From JAHCIE01 sp034431435 (lineage in GTDB: Bacteria; Chloroflexota; Anaerolineae; Epilineales; JAHCIE01): DNA of 64,000 bases. Below are positions 32,934-41,208 of the stretch, piece after piece (position 1 is the first letter of the stretch; each line of letters opens with the position of its first letter). The notes beneath the pieces were generated by a model. It was not told where the DNA came from. It was given only the letters and a program-made list of their open reading frames with translations, and ran no database searches. A program made the translations under genes and the position numbers. The stretch is taken from assembly GCA_034431435.1 (NCBI GenBank), contig DAOUDG010000086.1:30877-94876 (forward strand). The letters are read 5' to 3'.

Positions 32934-35900
32934 ATGTCTGCCTCGACCCTTCGCCGCCTGATTCCCGTGAGCAGCGCCCTCGCCCTGGGGCTGGCCGTCG
33001 CCCTCGCGTCGGCGGCCGTCGCCCAGGGGCCGCCCGCCGCGCCGACGGCCGCCGTCATCGCCACGCCCACGCCCGCCTTTCCCAAGCTGCCCGACGACAA
33101 CCTGGAGTTCGTGCGCCAGGTTATCGCCCAGTACGGCTGGCCGCTGGCCTTCGTGGCGCTGTTGCTGGTATTCCTCGCCCTTGCCGCGTGGAAGGGCCTG
33201 GGCGACCGCCTGGCAAAATGGGTTGGCGACCAGGGGGCGGCCGGCGCTGGCTGGCTGCGCCGCCTGCCCTGGTCCACCACGACGCGGCGGCAGAGCCGCT
33301 GGCTGTGGCAGCAGGCGCGGGTCCCCGATTTGCAGCGGTGGGCCACGCGCTTCGTCCCGCTGGAGGGCCAGACTCAGGAGGTCCTGGCGCTCGATCTCGT
33401 CGCCCTCAATATCCTGGGCGACGGCCCCCAACGCCAGGTTCAGGAGATTCCCATCCCCGACCTGCGCCACGCCCTGGACAGGTATCCTCGCTTTGTCCTG
33501 CTCGGCGACCCGGGTAGTGGCAAGTCCACCCTCGTCGAGCGGCTGACCCTGGAAGCCTTCGACAGCGCGGTAGATGCCCCCACCACCACCCGCATCCCCT
33601 TCCGCGTCGCTCTCAACGGGCATCGCGGCGGGACGCCGGCCGCTTTCCTGGCTGCCGAGTGGACGGCGCAGGGCTACGACAAGGGGCTGGACACCAGTCT
33701 GGATGACCTGCTCAAGGCCGGCCGTATCCTGCTGCTGGCCGACGGCCTGAACGAGATGCCGCGCGACGTGCTGTTCAGCCAGATGGAGGCCTGGGGCCAG
33801 TGGGTCGGCAACGCCAACCTGTTCCCAACAGGCAACCGGGCCATCTTCACCTGTCGCAGCCTGGACTACATCAACCCTCTCGACTTGCAGCAGGTGAAGA
33901 CGCTGCCCCTGCCCAGGGAGCGCATCGTCGAGTTCATCGAACGCCAGCAGCTGCCCGATGACCTGGGCCGCCAGTTGGTGCAGCGCCTGGAAGACGACGA
34001 CGCGGCGTGCCGCAAGGCGGGCCACCACCAGCGTAGCCTGCTGAGCCTGGCGGGCAACCCCTTCGTGCTGACCGTGATGACCGAGGTCTTCCGCCGTCAT
34101 CGCGACCTACCTGCGCGGCGCGGTCGCCTGTTCCTGACCTTCTGCCTGACCCTCCTCGAGCGCGAGGCCAGACGGCGGCTGGGTCTGGCGGACGCCCCGC
34201 GCGATGCCTTGCTGGCCGTCCACCCCAACGACCCCGAGGCCGTCGCCTACGCCCTCGAGGCGCCCCTCGCGCGCCTGGCCTACCGCTCGCAGCAGGGCGG
34301 CGAGGTCAAGCGCGTCTTGCACGCCGAGGCATTGGCCTGCCTGCCGGCCGACCCACCCTCAGCCGACGTCATGGACTACGCCCTCGGCGCGGGCATCCTG
34401 AACCGCGCGCCGGGCCTGGCGGAACACGAGTATTTCTTTACCCACCAACTCTTGCAGGAGGCGCTGGCCGCCTTCGACCTGCTGCGCCGCTATCGCGCGG
34501 GGGAGGACCAGTCGGCGCTGTGGAATGCGCCGCGTCTCGTCGCTGAGGTGGACGAGCACGAGACGACGACGACGCGCGCCGCGCCGCGCGACCGCTGGGC
34601 CCCGCTGCCGCCGCCCCCGACAACCGGCTGGGAGGAGACGACCACCCTGGCCGCCAGTCTGACTGAACCGACCGAGCTGGCCTGCTTCGTGGCGACGGTC
34701 GGCGCGGTGAACCCGGTACTGGCGGCGCGCTGCCTGGCCGAGGGCGCGCCCGACTTCCGCGCCCTCGCCACTGCGCCCGCCGATGCCGACCGCCTCAAGA
34801 GGCTGCGCGAGCGACTGCTGAGCGACCTGGGCGAGCCACGGCTGCACCTGCGTGTCCGCGTCGCCAGCGGCCTGGCCCTGGGCCGCATCGACGACCCGCG
34901 CTTTGTCGCGGTGATGAGGGGCGGCGTCAGCGTCGTTCCGCCCGCCCTGTGCCGCGTCGAGGCGGGCGCCTATCTCGTCGGCAACCCGGCCGACCGCGCC
35001 GACCCGCGCTACGACCCGGACGCCGACGCCGACGAGCAGAACGGCGAAGAGGTCCGCCCGCCCATCTTCTGGGTGGGCCAGTACCCGGTCACCAACGCCG
35101 AGTACCGCTGCTTCGTCCAGGCGAAGGGCTACGCGAACGAGGCGTGGTGGGACGACCTTGGGCGACGCTGGCTCGCCGGTGAGGTGGTGGACGATCCCTA
35201 CTGGACGTGGTATCATTCCTTCGTCAACGGCCTGGGCGAGGACTGGCGCGAGGCGAATGCCGACGACTGGACACCGGCGACCCAGAGTAGCGTGGAGTAT
35301 GCGCGCAGTGTCAACCTCGACGAGTTCCTGGCGGAGGTTCGCGCCTCCCGAGCGGGCGAACGGCGTGACCGGCCGCGCTTCTGGGACAACCCGGCCTACG
35401 CCGACTTCAACGGCGACAACCAGCCGGTCGTCGGCGTGTCCTGGCACGAGGCGCGGGCCTATTGCCGGTGGCTGACGGCCCAGGGGCGGGCCGGGCTGTG
35501 GCAGCCGCCCGCCGACGCGCCGCCCATCTACGAGGTGCGTCTGCCCAGCGAGGCCGAGTGGGAAGCCGCCGCGCGGGGCCGCACTGGCCGCCGCTACCCG
35601 TGGGGGCCGGACTTCGACCCCGCCCAGGCTAATACCCTGGATAGCTGGGTCGGGCGGACGACGCCGGTGGGTGTTTACCGGGACGGCACGGCCGAGTGTG
35701 GCGCGCTGGACATGAGCGGCAATGTGTGGGAGTGGACCCTCAGCCTGTGGGGAAGCAATCCGAAGGCTACGGACTTCCTGTATCCCTACGACGCGACCGA
35801 CCGTCGGGAGAACGAGGCGGCCGGGCCGGAGGTACTGCGCGTTGTCCGCGGCGGGTCGTGGCTCCTCAATCAGAGGAACGCCCGCTGCGCCTTCCGCCTC

Positions 35901-35972
35901 AGGCTCAACCCGTACCACTGGAGCAGCTACCTGGGATTTCGGGTAGTTCTTGCGCCTCCCACCTCTGGGTAG
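32934..35972 (+). CDS. Membrane-anchored NACHT NTPase with C-terminal FGE-sulfatase/C-type-lectin domain: DGR target protein
   Basis: 1012 aa. Residues ~9-30 hydrophobic signal/TM, then a Pro/Ala-rich linker and a second hydrophobic helix at ~70-86 followed by KGLGDRLAK. This predicts that the bulk lies in the cytoplasm. NACHT domain ~185-400: Walker [10 protein letters not shown] (191-199), Walker [10 protein letters not shown] with Asp270, and a sensor-like IFTCRSLDY. About 400-665: helical, with HEAT-like segments ([16 protein letters not shown]). About 669-1012: FGE-sulfatase (formylglycine-generating-enzyme fold) with [28 protein letters not shown] from 869, GNVWEW, and VRGGSW...GFRVV at the end. 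Residues ~969-1009 are encoded by the variable repeat. In DGR systems this C-type-lectin fold displays hypervariable residues for ligand binding. Coupling to NACHT suggests a sensor that triggers ATP-driven assembly; the effector is not identified. Confidence 0.93.
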   Translation: MSASTLRRLIPVSSALALGLAVALASAAVAQGPPAAPTAAVIATPTPAFPKLPDDNLEFVRQVIAQYGWPLAFVALLLVFLALAAWKGLGDRLAKWVGDQGAAGAGWLRRLPWSTTTRRQSRWLWQQARVPDLQRWATRFVPLEGQTQEVLALDLVALNILGDGPQRQVQEIPIPDLRHALDRYPRFVLLGDPGSGKSTLVERLTLEAFDSAVDAPTTTRIPFRVALNGHRGGTPAAFLAAEWTAQGYDKGLDTSLDDLLKAGRILLLADGLNEMPRDVLFSQMEAWGQWVGNANLFPTGNRAIFTCRSLDYINPLDLQQVKTLPLPRERIVEFIERQQLPDDLGRQLVQRLEDDDAACRKAGHHQRSLLSLAGNPFVLTVMTEVFRRHRDLPARRGRLFLTFCLTLLEREARRRLGLADAPRDALLAVHPNDPEAVAYALEAPLARLAYRSQQGGEVKRVLHAEALACLPADPPSADVMDYALGAGILNRAPGLAEHEYFFTHQLLQEALAAFDLLRRYRAGEDQSALWNAPRLVAEVDEHETTTTRAAPRDRWAPLPPPPTTGWEETTTLAASLTEPTELACFVATVGAVNPVLAARCLAEGAPDFRALATAPADADRLKRLRERLLSDLGEPRLHLRVRVASGLALGRIDDPRFVAVMRGGVSVVPPALCRVEAGAYLVGNPADRADPRYDPDADADEQNGEEVRPPIFWVGQYPVTNAEYRCFVQAKGYANEAWWDDLGRRWLAGEVVDDPYWTWYHSFVNGLGEDWREANADDWTPATQSSVEYARSVNLDEFLAEVRASRAGERRDRPRFWDNPAYADFNGDNQPVVGVSWHEARAYCRWLTAQGRAGLWQPPADAPPIYEVRLPSEAEWEAAARGRTGRRYPWGPDFDPAQANTLDSWVGRTTPVGVYRDGTAECGALDMSGNVWEWTLSLWGSNPKATDFLYPYDATDRRENEAAGPEVLRVVRGGSWLLNQRNARCAFRLRLNPYHWSSYLGFRVVLAPPTSG
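35840..35960 (+). repeat. DGR variable repeat (VR)
   Basis: 121-nt 3' end of the NACHT-FGE gene, aligned gap-free with TR 37616-37736 (offset 1776). It differs at 17 positions, all adenines in TR: 8 A->T, 6 A->C, 3 A->G. Another 16 TR adenines are unchanged, and no other base differs. Thirteen codons change, mainly Asn to Leu, Tyr, His or Ser, plus one Tyr to Phe and one Arg to Trp. The 3' stretch 35931-35958 is identical to TR and holds the presumed homing-initiation (IMH) segment. Confidence 0.97.
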
Positions 35973-36031
35973 TTGAATTTCTGAGTTCTGGATTTCTGTT
36001 TTCTGTCTGGGTCTTCGCGCGGCGGGGGAGC

Positions 36032-36055
36032 CTGAGGGGGCAGCCGCCCCCTCAG
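36032..36055. repeat. Hairpin downstream of the variable repeat
   Basis: Perfect 10-bp stem (CTGAGGGGGC, loop AGCC, complement), 71 nt after VR. It could terminate the target-gene transcript, or be the cruciform that assists homing in some DGRs; the distance is larger than in the phage BPP-1 system. Confidence 0.5.
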
Positions 36056-36087
36056 CCGGGAATCGGGGGGCGCGCCGATAACCCCCT

Positions 36088-36107
36088 TCCCCCCGCCTGC
36101 GGGGGGA
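36088..36107. repeat. Second GC-rich hairpin before the reverse transcriptase gene
   Basis: Eight-bp stem (TCCCCCCG, loop CCTG, CGGGGGGA) in the VR-RT gap. Resembles the hairpin at 32842-32855. Confidence 0.45.
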
Positions 36108-36156
36108 GCGAGAGGGGGGATGGGCGCGGGACCGTGTGCCCTCGCAGGATTCAGTT

Positions 36157-37230
36157 ATGGCCAAGACCTACCGCCACCTCTACCCGACGGTGTGCAGCTT
36201 CGAGAACCTGTACCTGGCCTGGCGCAAGGCGCGGCTGGGCAAGCGCGGCCAGCCAGAAGTGGCCGCCTTTGAGGTGGACCTGGCGCGTAACCTGTTTGCC
36301 CTCCAGGATGAGCTGCGCGACCAGACCTACGCGCCCGGCGCGTACCACTCGTTCCACATCCACGAGCCGAAGCGGCGGCTCATCTCAGCCGCGCCCTTCC
36401 GCGACCGGGTGGCCCACCATGCCCTGTGCAACGTCATCGAACCCCTCTTCGAGCGGAGCTTCATCTTCGACAGCTACGCCAACCGCGTCGGCAAGGGCAC
36501 GCACCGCGCCCTCGACCGCTGCACCCAGTTCATGCGTCGCCACCGCTACGTGCTGGCCTGCGACGTGCGCGAGTACTTCCCCAGCATCGACCACGCCATC
36601 CTGCGCGCCCGGCTGGCGCGCCGCATCGCCGACCGCGAGGCGCTGTGGCTCATCGACACCATCCTCGCCAGCGGCGTCGGCGTGCTGGCGGGCGAATACC
36701 ACATGACGTGGTTCGCCGGCGACGATTTGCTGGCAGCGGCGCGGCCGCGTGGCCTGCCCATCGGCAACCTGACCTCCCAGTTCTGGGCTAACGTCTACCT
36801 CGACAGCCTGGACCAGTTCGTGAAACATGACCTGCGCTGCGCCGCCTACCTGCGCTACGTGGACGACTTCCTGCTCTTCCACGACGACCTGCGCCAGTTG
36901 CACGTCTGGCGCGCGGCAGTCATCGAGCATCTGGCGGGCTTGCGCCTGTCCCTCCACGAAGGTCGCGCCCAGCCGCGGCCGGTGACCGAAGGCGTATCCT
37001 TCCTCGGCTTCACCGTCTACCCCGACCACCGCCGCCTGCGCCGCCACAAGGCAGTCTACGCGCGGCGGCGTTTCAGAACGCGGCTGGCCGACTACGCGGC
37101 AGGACGGCTGACCCGCGAGGCGCTGGACGGCTCGGTTCAGGGTTGGGTGAACCACGCGCGCTACGGTGACACGTGGGGCTTGCGGCGCAGCATCCTGAGC
37201 GGCGTCCTTCTCCCGCGCCCGGTGGCATAG
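36157..37230 (+). CDS. DGR-type reverse transcriptase
   Basis: 357 aa from ATG 36157 (AGGA seven bases upstream; a GTG at 36136 is a weaker alternative). RT domains in order: RLISAAPFRDRVAHHALCN (motif 2 region), YVLACDVREYFPSIDH with catalytic Asp136, the diagnostic GNLTSQ (203-208; DGR RTs have SQ where retroviral and group II RTs usually have SP), YLRYVDDFLLF with Asp236-Asp237, and FLGFTVYPDH. The SQ variant is linked to the adenine-specific infidelity of DGR RTs. It copies TR RNA into mutated cDNA that replaces VR. The stop overlaps the avd GTG (TAGTG), so RT and Avd are coupled. Confidence 0.96.
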   Translation: MAKTYRHLYPTVCSFENLYLAWRKARLGKRGQPEVAAFEVDLARNLFALQDELRDQTYAPGAYHSFHIHEPKRRLISAAPFRDRVAHHALCNVIEPLFERSFIFDSYANRVGKGTHRALDRCTQFMRRHRYVLACDVREYFPSIDHAILRARLARRIADREALWLIDTILASGVGVLAGEYHMTWFAGDDLLAAARPRGLPIGNLTSQFWANVYLDSLDQFVKHDLRCAAYLRYVDDFLLFHDDLRQLHVWRAAVIEHLAGLRLSLHEGRAQPRPVTEGVSFLGFTVYPDHRRLRRHKAVYARRRFRTRLADYAAGRLTREALDGSVQGWVNHARYGDTWGLRRSILSGVLLPRPVA

Positions 37231-37586
37231 TGCAGGAATCCCCCATCTTTGTCCGTAGCTACGACCTGCTGAAATGGCTGCTCCAGGCGACTGAGCATTT
37301 TCCACGCGGCCAGCGCTTCGTCATGGCCCAACGCCTGCAGGCGGTGGCCTTCGACTTCCAGGACGCCCTCGTCGCAGCCGGGCGCGGCAGCGGCGACACC
37401 CGACGGCGTAGCCTGGACGCGGCCGATTATCACCTGGCCCGGCTACGCCTCTACCTTCGCCTGAGCCTTGACATGCGGTGGCTGAGCATGGGACAATACG
37501 AGCACGTCAGCCGCATGGTGGACGAGATTGGCCGCCTGCTGGGCGGCTGGCAGCGCAAGGAACGCGAGTCGGCGTCGCCGTCGTGA
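37230..37586 (+). CDS. avd: Avd-like accessory protein (four-helix bundle)
   Basis: 118 aa from GTG 37230, which shares one base with the RT stop. Helix-rich and basic: SPIFVRSYDLLKWLLQATEHF opens helix 1 (SPIFVRSYDLLKWLL), then FPRGQRFVMAQRLQ, DAADYHLARLRLYLRLSLDMRWLS across helix 3, and MGQYEHVSRMVDEIGRLLGG. Size, helix pattern and position between RT and TR match DGR Avd proteins, which form a pentameric barrel that binds RT and TR RNA and is needed for cDNA synthesis. The family also includes four-helix proteins encoded in 23S rRNA intervening sequences. The upstream in-frame extension to 37173 is part of the RT gene. Confidence 0.88.
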   Translation: MQESPIFVRSYDLLKWLLQATEHFPRGQRFVMAQRLQAVAFDFQDALVAAGRGSGDTRRRSLDAADYHLARLRLYLRLSLDMRWLSMGQYEHVSRMVDEIGRLLGGWQRKERESASPS

Positions 37587-37915
37587 CGGGGCGCTTCTCG
37601 GGGGGGCAGCCCGGTCGTTATCCGCGGCGGGTCGTGGAACAACAATCAGAGGAACGCCCGCTGCGCCTACCGCAACAGGAACAACCCGAACAACAGGAAC
37701 AACAACCTGGGATTTCGGGTAGTTCTTGCGCCTCACGCCTCTCGGACTTCGGCCAGGAATGCGGCTGGGGATCGCCCTGGACCGCCGCGGCGCGGAGAGG
37801 TGGCGGGGCTGTTCCCTGGCCGCCCGCGCTCTGTGGTCGGGCGAATATCGAACTGCCCCGCGCCTTCCAGTAGCCTGCGGGCGACCGCTGGCGCGGGGAC
37901 ATGGAGGAAAATGCA
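37587..37915 (+). ncRNA. Predicted TR-containing RNA region between avd and the next gene
   Basis: 329-nt gap without a gene. It holds TR and about 180 nt after it with no gene. In characterised DGRs the functional template RNA includes flanking avd and spacer sequence. Exact ends cannot be set; no promoter distinct from the RT operon is evident. Confidence 0.45.
37616..37736 (+). repeat. DGR template repeat (TR)
   Basis: 121 nt, noncoding, 29 nt after avd and on the same strand. Adenine-rich core built of AAC codons; read in the VR frame it gives RGGSW, three Asn, [20 protein letters not shown] and LGFRVVLA. This is the canonical TR peptide for FGE-type DGR targets. It holds 33 adenines in the aligned region, 17 of which are substituted in VR. 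It is the RNA template for mutagenic reverse transcription. Confidence 0.97.
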
Positions 37916-38884
37916 ATGCGAATAGGTATTATCGGTGCGGGGCAGTTGGGTCGCTTCCACGCGCTGCGCTGGCGGCAGCTGGGGGCGACGGTGGACGCGG
38001 TGTACGACACGGTACGCCCGTCGGCGGAGAGGCTGGCGACCGAGGTGGATGGTACGGTGGTGGACAGCGTGGCGGAACTGATTCGCCGCGTGGACGTGGT
38101 GGATGTCAATACGCCGCCGACGGCCCATCGTGAGCCGACGGTCGCCGCGCTGCGGGCGGGGCGGCCGGTTATCTGCGAGAAGCCCCTGGCGCGGAGCCTG
38201 GCCGACGGGCGGGCGATGGTCGAGGCCAGCGAGGCGACGGGCGCGCCGCTGTACGTGGCCCACGTGGTGCGCTTCTTCCCGGAGTACAACCACTTGCATA
38301 GCCTGGTCGCCAACGGGGCCATCGGCAAGCCGGGCGTCTACCGCTCGTCGCGTCTGGGCACGTATCCGCAATGGGGTGGCTGGTTCGCCGACGAGGCCGA
38401 GAGTGGCGGCGTCATCCTGGATGTGATGATTCACGACTTCGACTTCGCTCGCTGGTGCTGCGGCGAGGTGACGCGCATCTTTGTGCGCCGCCGTCGCTGG
38501 GCGGGGCCGCCGTCCGGCGAGCACGCCTTCGCCTTGCTGCGCTTCGCAGGCGGGGCCATCGGCCACATCGAGGGTGGTTGGAACCGGCCCAGGGGCATCT
38601 GGACCACGAAGATCGAGATTGCTGGCGACGGCGGCCTGGTGGAGGTGGACAACAGCGCGCCGCACCTGGCGCTGCATCTGCACTCGGGCGACAGGCCGCC
38701 CCTACCCGTGACCGAGGACGACCCGTACCTGATCGAGCTGGGCCATTTCATGGACTGCCTCGAAGGGCGGGCGCAGCCCATCGTCACGGCGCGCGACGCC
38801 CTCGCCGCCCTCGAAATCAGCCTGGCCGGCATGGAGTCGGCGCGCACAGGGCGGGCGGTGACGCTCTCCCACGGGGAGGTGTAG
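37916..38884 (+). CDS. Gfo/Idh/MocA-family oxidoreductase
   Basis: 322 aa from ATG 37916 with GGAGGA seven bases upstream. Rossmann motif [42 protein letters not shown], and the family motif CEKPLA with its Lys. The C-terminal domain contains [20 protein letters not shown], where MIHDFD includes the catalytic His/Asp. Predicted NAD(P)-dependent dehydrogenase on a sugar or inositol-like substrate. Separated by one base from the next family member, so the two form an operon. It begins 179 nt after TR. Confidence 0.9.
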   Translation: MRIGIIGAGQLGRFHALRWRQLGATVDAVYDTVRPSAERLATEVDGTVVDSVAELIRRVDVVDVNTPPTAHREPTVAALRAGRPVICEKPLARSLADGRAMVEASEATGAPLYVAHVVRFFPEYNHLHSLVANGAIGKPGVYRSSRLGTYPQWGGWFADEAESGGVILDVMIHDFDFARWCCGEVTRIFVRRRRWAGPPSGEHAFALLRFAGGAIGHIEGGWNRPRGIWTTKIEIAGDGGLVEVDNSAPHLALHLHSGDRPPLPVTEDDPYLIELGHFMDCLEGRAQPIVTARDALAALEISLAGMESARTGRAVTLSHGEV

Positions 38885-38885
38885 G

Positions 38886-39869
38886 ATGAGCCTGCGAGTT
38901 GGTTTCCTGGGCGTGGGCCACGTGCACACCGCCAGCTACATGCGCCACCTGCTGCGCCACCCTGACGTGTCGGTCATCGGCCTGTATGACTGGGATGCTC
39001 AGCGCGCCGCGGCCGCCGCCGAGCTGTGGGGCATCCCTGCCCTGGGCCGCGACGAGACGCTCGCTGACAGCGACGCGGTGGTCATCTGCGCCGAGAACGT
39101 CCACCACCGCGCCCTGTTCGAGGCGGCGGCGGGCAAGGTGCGGGCCGTGCTGTGCGAGAAGCCCATCGCCACGACGATGACCGACGCCCACGCCATGCTG
39201 GAACTGGCGGAGCGGACGGGCACGCGCTTGCAGATCGCCTTCCCGGTGCGCTACGCCGTCCCGCTCATGGCCCTGAAAGAGATGCTCGCTCGCGGCGACC
39301 TGGGTACAGTCCACACGGCGCGCGCCACGAACCACGGCTCGATGCCGGGCGGCTGGTTTGTGCAGGATGAGCTATCCGGCGGCGGCGCGGTACTGGACCA
39401 CACCGTCCACGTCGTCGATGCGCTGCGCTGGCTGTGGCCGGGGGTGGAGGTCACGGAGGTGTACGCCGAGGTGGGGCGCGACCTGCTGCATCCGCAGCTT
39501 GGCTGCGACGATGCCGGTCTGCTGTCCTTCACCCTCAGCAACGGCGTCATGGCGACCCTGGACACGAGCTGGTCGCGCCCGCCGAGCTACCCCATCTGGG
39601 GCGATGTGACGCTGGAACTGATCGGCGACCAGGGCTTCACCAGCGTGGACGTATTCTCGCAGAACGTGGCTCTTGCGCCGCGCGCTGGGGCGTACCGCTG
39701 GGTCGGCTTTGGCCGCGACCTGGACGGGGCTTTGATTGACGACTTCGTGGACATGGCCCAGACCGACCGCGCGCCGTCCATCACGGGCGAGGACGGTCTG
39801 CGAGCCATGCAGGTCGCCCTGGCCGCCTACGAGTCGGAGCGGACAGGGCAGCCGGTCGCTCTGGGTTGA
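38886..39869 (+). CDS. Gfo/Idh/MocA-family oxidoreductase
   Basis: 327 aa. Motifs RVGFLGVGHVHTASYMRHLL (an unusual His-rich Rossmann loop), DAVVICAENVHHRALFEAA, CEKPIATTMTDA (EKP with catalytic Lys) and GGGAVLDHTVHVVDALRWLW. Paralogue of the gene before it, with one base between them. The pair may catalyse sequential oxidation/reduction of one substrate. Followed by a strong convergent terminator. Confidence 0.9.
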   Translation: MSLRVGFLGVGHVHTASYMRHLLRHPDVSVIGLYDWDAQRAAAAAELWGIPALGRDETLADSDAVVICAENVHHRALFEAAAGKVRAVLCEKPIATTMTDAHAMLELAERTGTRLQIAFPVRYAVPLMALKEMLARGDLGTVHTARATNHGSMPGGWFVQDELSGGGAVLDHTVHVVDALRWLWPGVEVTEVYAEVGRDLLHPQLGCDDAGLLSFTLSNGVMATLDTSWSRPPSYPIWGDVTLELIGDQGFTSVDVFSQNVALAPRAGAYRWVGFGRDLDGALIDDFVDMAQTDRAPSITGEDGLRAMQVALAAYESERTGQPVALG

Positions 39870-39875
39870 ATGTAC

Positions 39876-39934
39876 GAAGGTTGAAAGTTGAAAGGTTGTG
39901 GAGGGAACTCTCAAACCTTCGACTTTCAACCTTC
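39876..39934. terminator. Long inverted repeat between convergent genes
   Basis: Outer arms GAAGGTTGAAAGT (39876-39888) and its exact complement (39922-39934), continuing as an imperfect stem inward. It is AT-richer than its surroundings and lies between convergent genes. Confidence 0.7.
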
Positions 39935-39942
39935 AATCCGCA

Positions 39943-40365
39943 TCATGCCGGGGTGCCGAACGACCGGGAACGGAACTTCTTGAGGAAACCCGCCCAGGCC
40001 GACTCCGCCTCGATCTTGCGGTCGATGTCGCCCTTGCGCGTCTCCATCAACTGTAGCACGCGCTGCTCTTCATTCTCGTCTAGCCAGAACCCGTGGCCCT
40101 GGTCGCAGTAGTCGATCTCCAGGCTGTGGTACATGCGGTAGCGGAATACGCGCAGCGGGTTGCCGCAGTGGGGACACTTGTACTCGGTGGGGGAGCTATC
40201 GAGCATCAGGCTCCCCTTCCAGGCATCCTGGTCGTAGGCCTGGTCTTCTAGCTGGTCTAGTTCGTCCTGATCGAGCCACATGCCGTTGCATGTGGGGCAG
40301 GCGTCCACCTCGATACCCAGGTGATTGCGTGTCTCGAGGGTCGCGCCGTCTTTCGGGCACTGCAT
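39943..40365 (-). CDS. Zinc-ribbon (zf-TFIIB type) protein
   Basis: 140 aa from ATG 40365, with AAAGGAG upstream. Two zinc-binding modules: MQCPKDGATLE...DACPTCNGMWLDQDEL (CPxC-x-CPxC, TFIIB-like ribbon) and YKCPHCGNPLRVF...EIDYCDQGHGFWLDENE, each ending in the GxWLD signature. The C-terminal ~40 residues are basic. Bacterial zf-TFIIB proteins are common but functionally obscure; nucleic-acid or protein binding is presumed. It follows the HEPN-like gene by 11 nt in the same operon. Confidence 0.82.
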   Translation of the reverse strand: MQCPKDGATLETRNHLGIEVDACPTCNGMWLDQDELDQLEDQAYDQDAWKGSLMLDSSPTEYKCPHCGNPLRVFRYRMYHSLEIDYCDQGHGFWLDENEEQRVLQLMETRKGDIDRKIEAESAWAGFLKKFRSRSFGTPA

Positions 40366-40376
40366 CGCCTTCTCCT

Positions 40377-41120
40377 TTAGAAGCGGGTCTCGCCGAAGCC
40401 GAGACGCTTTCGCATGGTGTGCAAGAAATCCAGGTCGTCTTCGCTGGGTAGGCCGCCGCGCACGGGATGCATGATGACGCGGCGAATCTGGTTCAGCCGC
40501 AGCATATCGTCCAGCAGGACACGGCGGTCGCCGCGCGCCTTGGGCGGCAGGTAGGGAGCCAGCACCTTCCACTGACGGTCGAGGATGAGGCGCAGGTCGA
40601 TCAGGTCGGTGTACCCATAAGGCTCCGAAGGCTGTAGCGCGTCGTCCTCCTCGCGGCGCGACTGAGCCTTGATACGCACGTCGCGGGGGATGCCCTGCCG
40701 CCACCAGCCTGTCTCCCCCTCGCCGAATTCCCGCACGAAGGCCTCGCGAATCAGGCGGTGCAGGCCGACTTCGATGTCGCGCAGGTGCTCATACACCTCG
40801 CCATACAGGCGGCCCACGTCGCCGTAGCGGAGCAGGACCTCGATGTCCTCCACGGCAATGGTGTGCCCGGCGTCGGTCAGGTCGCGGTGCAATTGCTCGG
40901 CCGTCGGCAGGTAGCCGAGGCCAAGCAGGGCGCGGGTGATGGGCTGGCGGCTCTCGCGGGGAATGTTGAGCAGCACGTCGGCGCAGCGCAACCGACCCTG
41001 GCCGATGAGCTGGTCGACAATGAGCAGGACATCGGGCAAGGGCTGGTCGAGATGGCGGGCAATCTGGCCGGGGGTGTGCCCCTGGTCGAGCAAGGCATGG
41101 ATGGTTGCCTCGCGTGTCAT
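40377..41120 (-). CDS. Winged-helix plus HEPN-like protein
   Basis: 247 aa from ATG 41120 (GGAGG five bases upstream). Residues ~1-110: two winged-helix-like modules (THALLDQGHTPGQIARHLDQP-like segments and PTAEQLHRDLTDAGHTIAVEDIEVLL). Residues ~125-247: an all-helical domain with LHRLIREAFVREFGE, YTDLIDLRLILDRQW and LNQIRRVIMHPVRG, where RRVIMH fits the Rx4H motif of HEPN ribonucleases. Overall it resembles Swt1/HEPN-like domains of bacterial RNA-processing or defence proteins. Catalytic activity is not proven. Operon with a zinc-ribbon protein. Confidence 0.6.
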   Translation of the reverse strand: MTREATIHALLDQGHTPGQIARHLDQPLPDVLLIVDQLIGQGRLRCADVLLNIPRESRQPITRALLGLGYLPTAEQLHRDLTDAGHTIAVEDIEVLLRYGDVGRLYGEVYEHLRDIEVGLHRLIREAFVREFGEGETGWWRQGIPRDVRIKAQSRREEDDALQPSEPYGYTDLIDLRLILDRQWKVLAPYLPPKARGDRRVLLDDMLRLNQIRRVIMHPVRGGLPSEDDLDFLHTMRKRLGFGETRF

Positions 41121-41208
41121 GAAGCCTCCGACGGCGTTAGGAAAGTACTCCAATCTTAGCCACGCCGTGAACGACGGTCAATTTGATAACAGCATCTGGC
41201 GGGAGGAA

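Noticed and set aside
37443..38328. Minus-strand frames spanning the TR
   Set aside because: They read the complement of the TR as Cys/Ser- or Val/Pro-rich repeats and have no family features. TR functions as RNA template on the plus strand.
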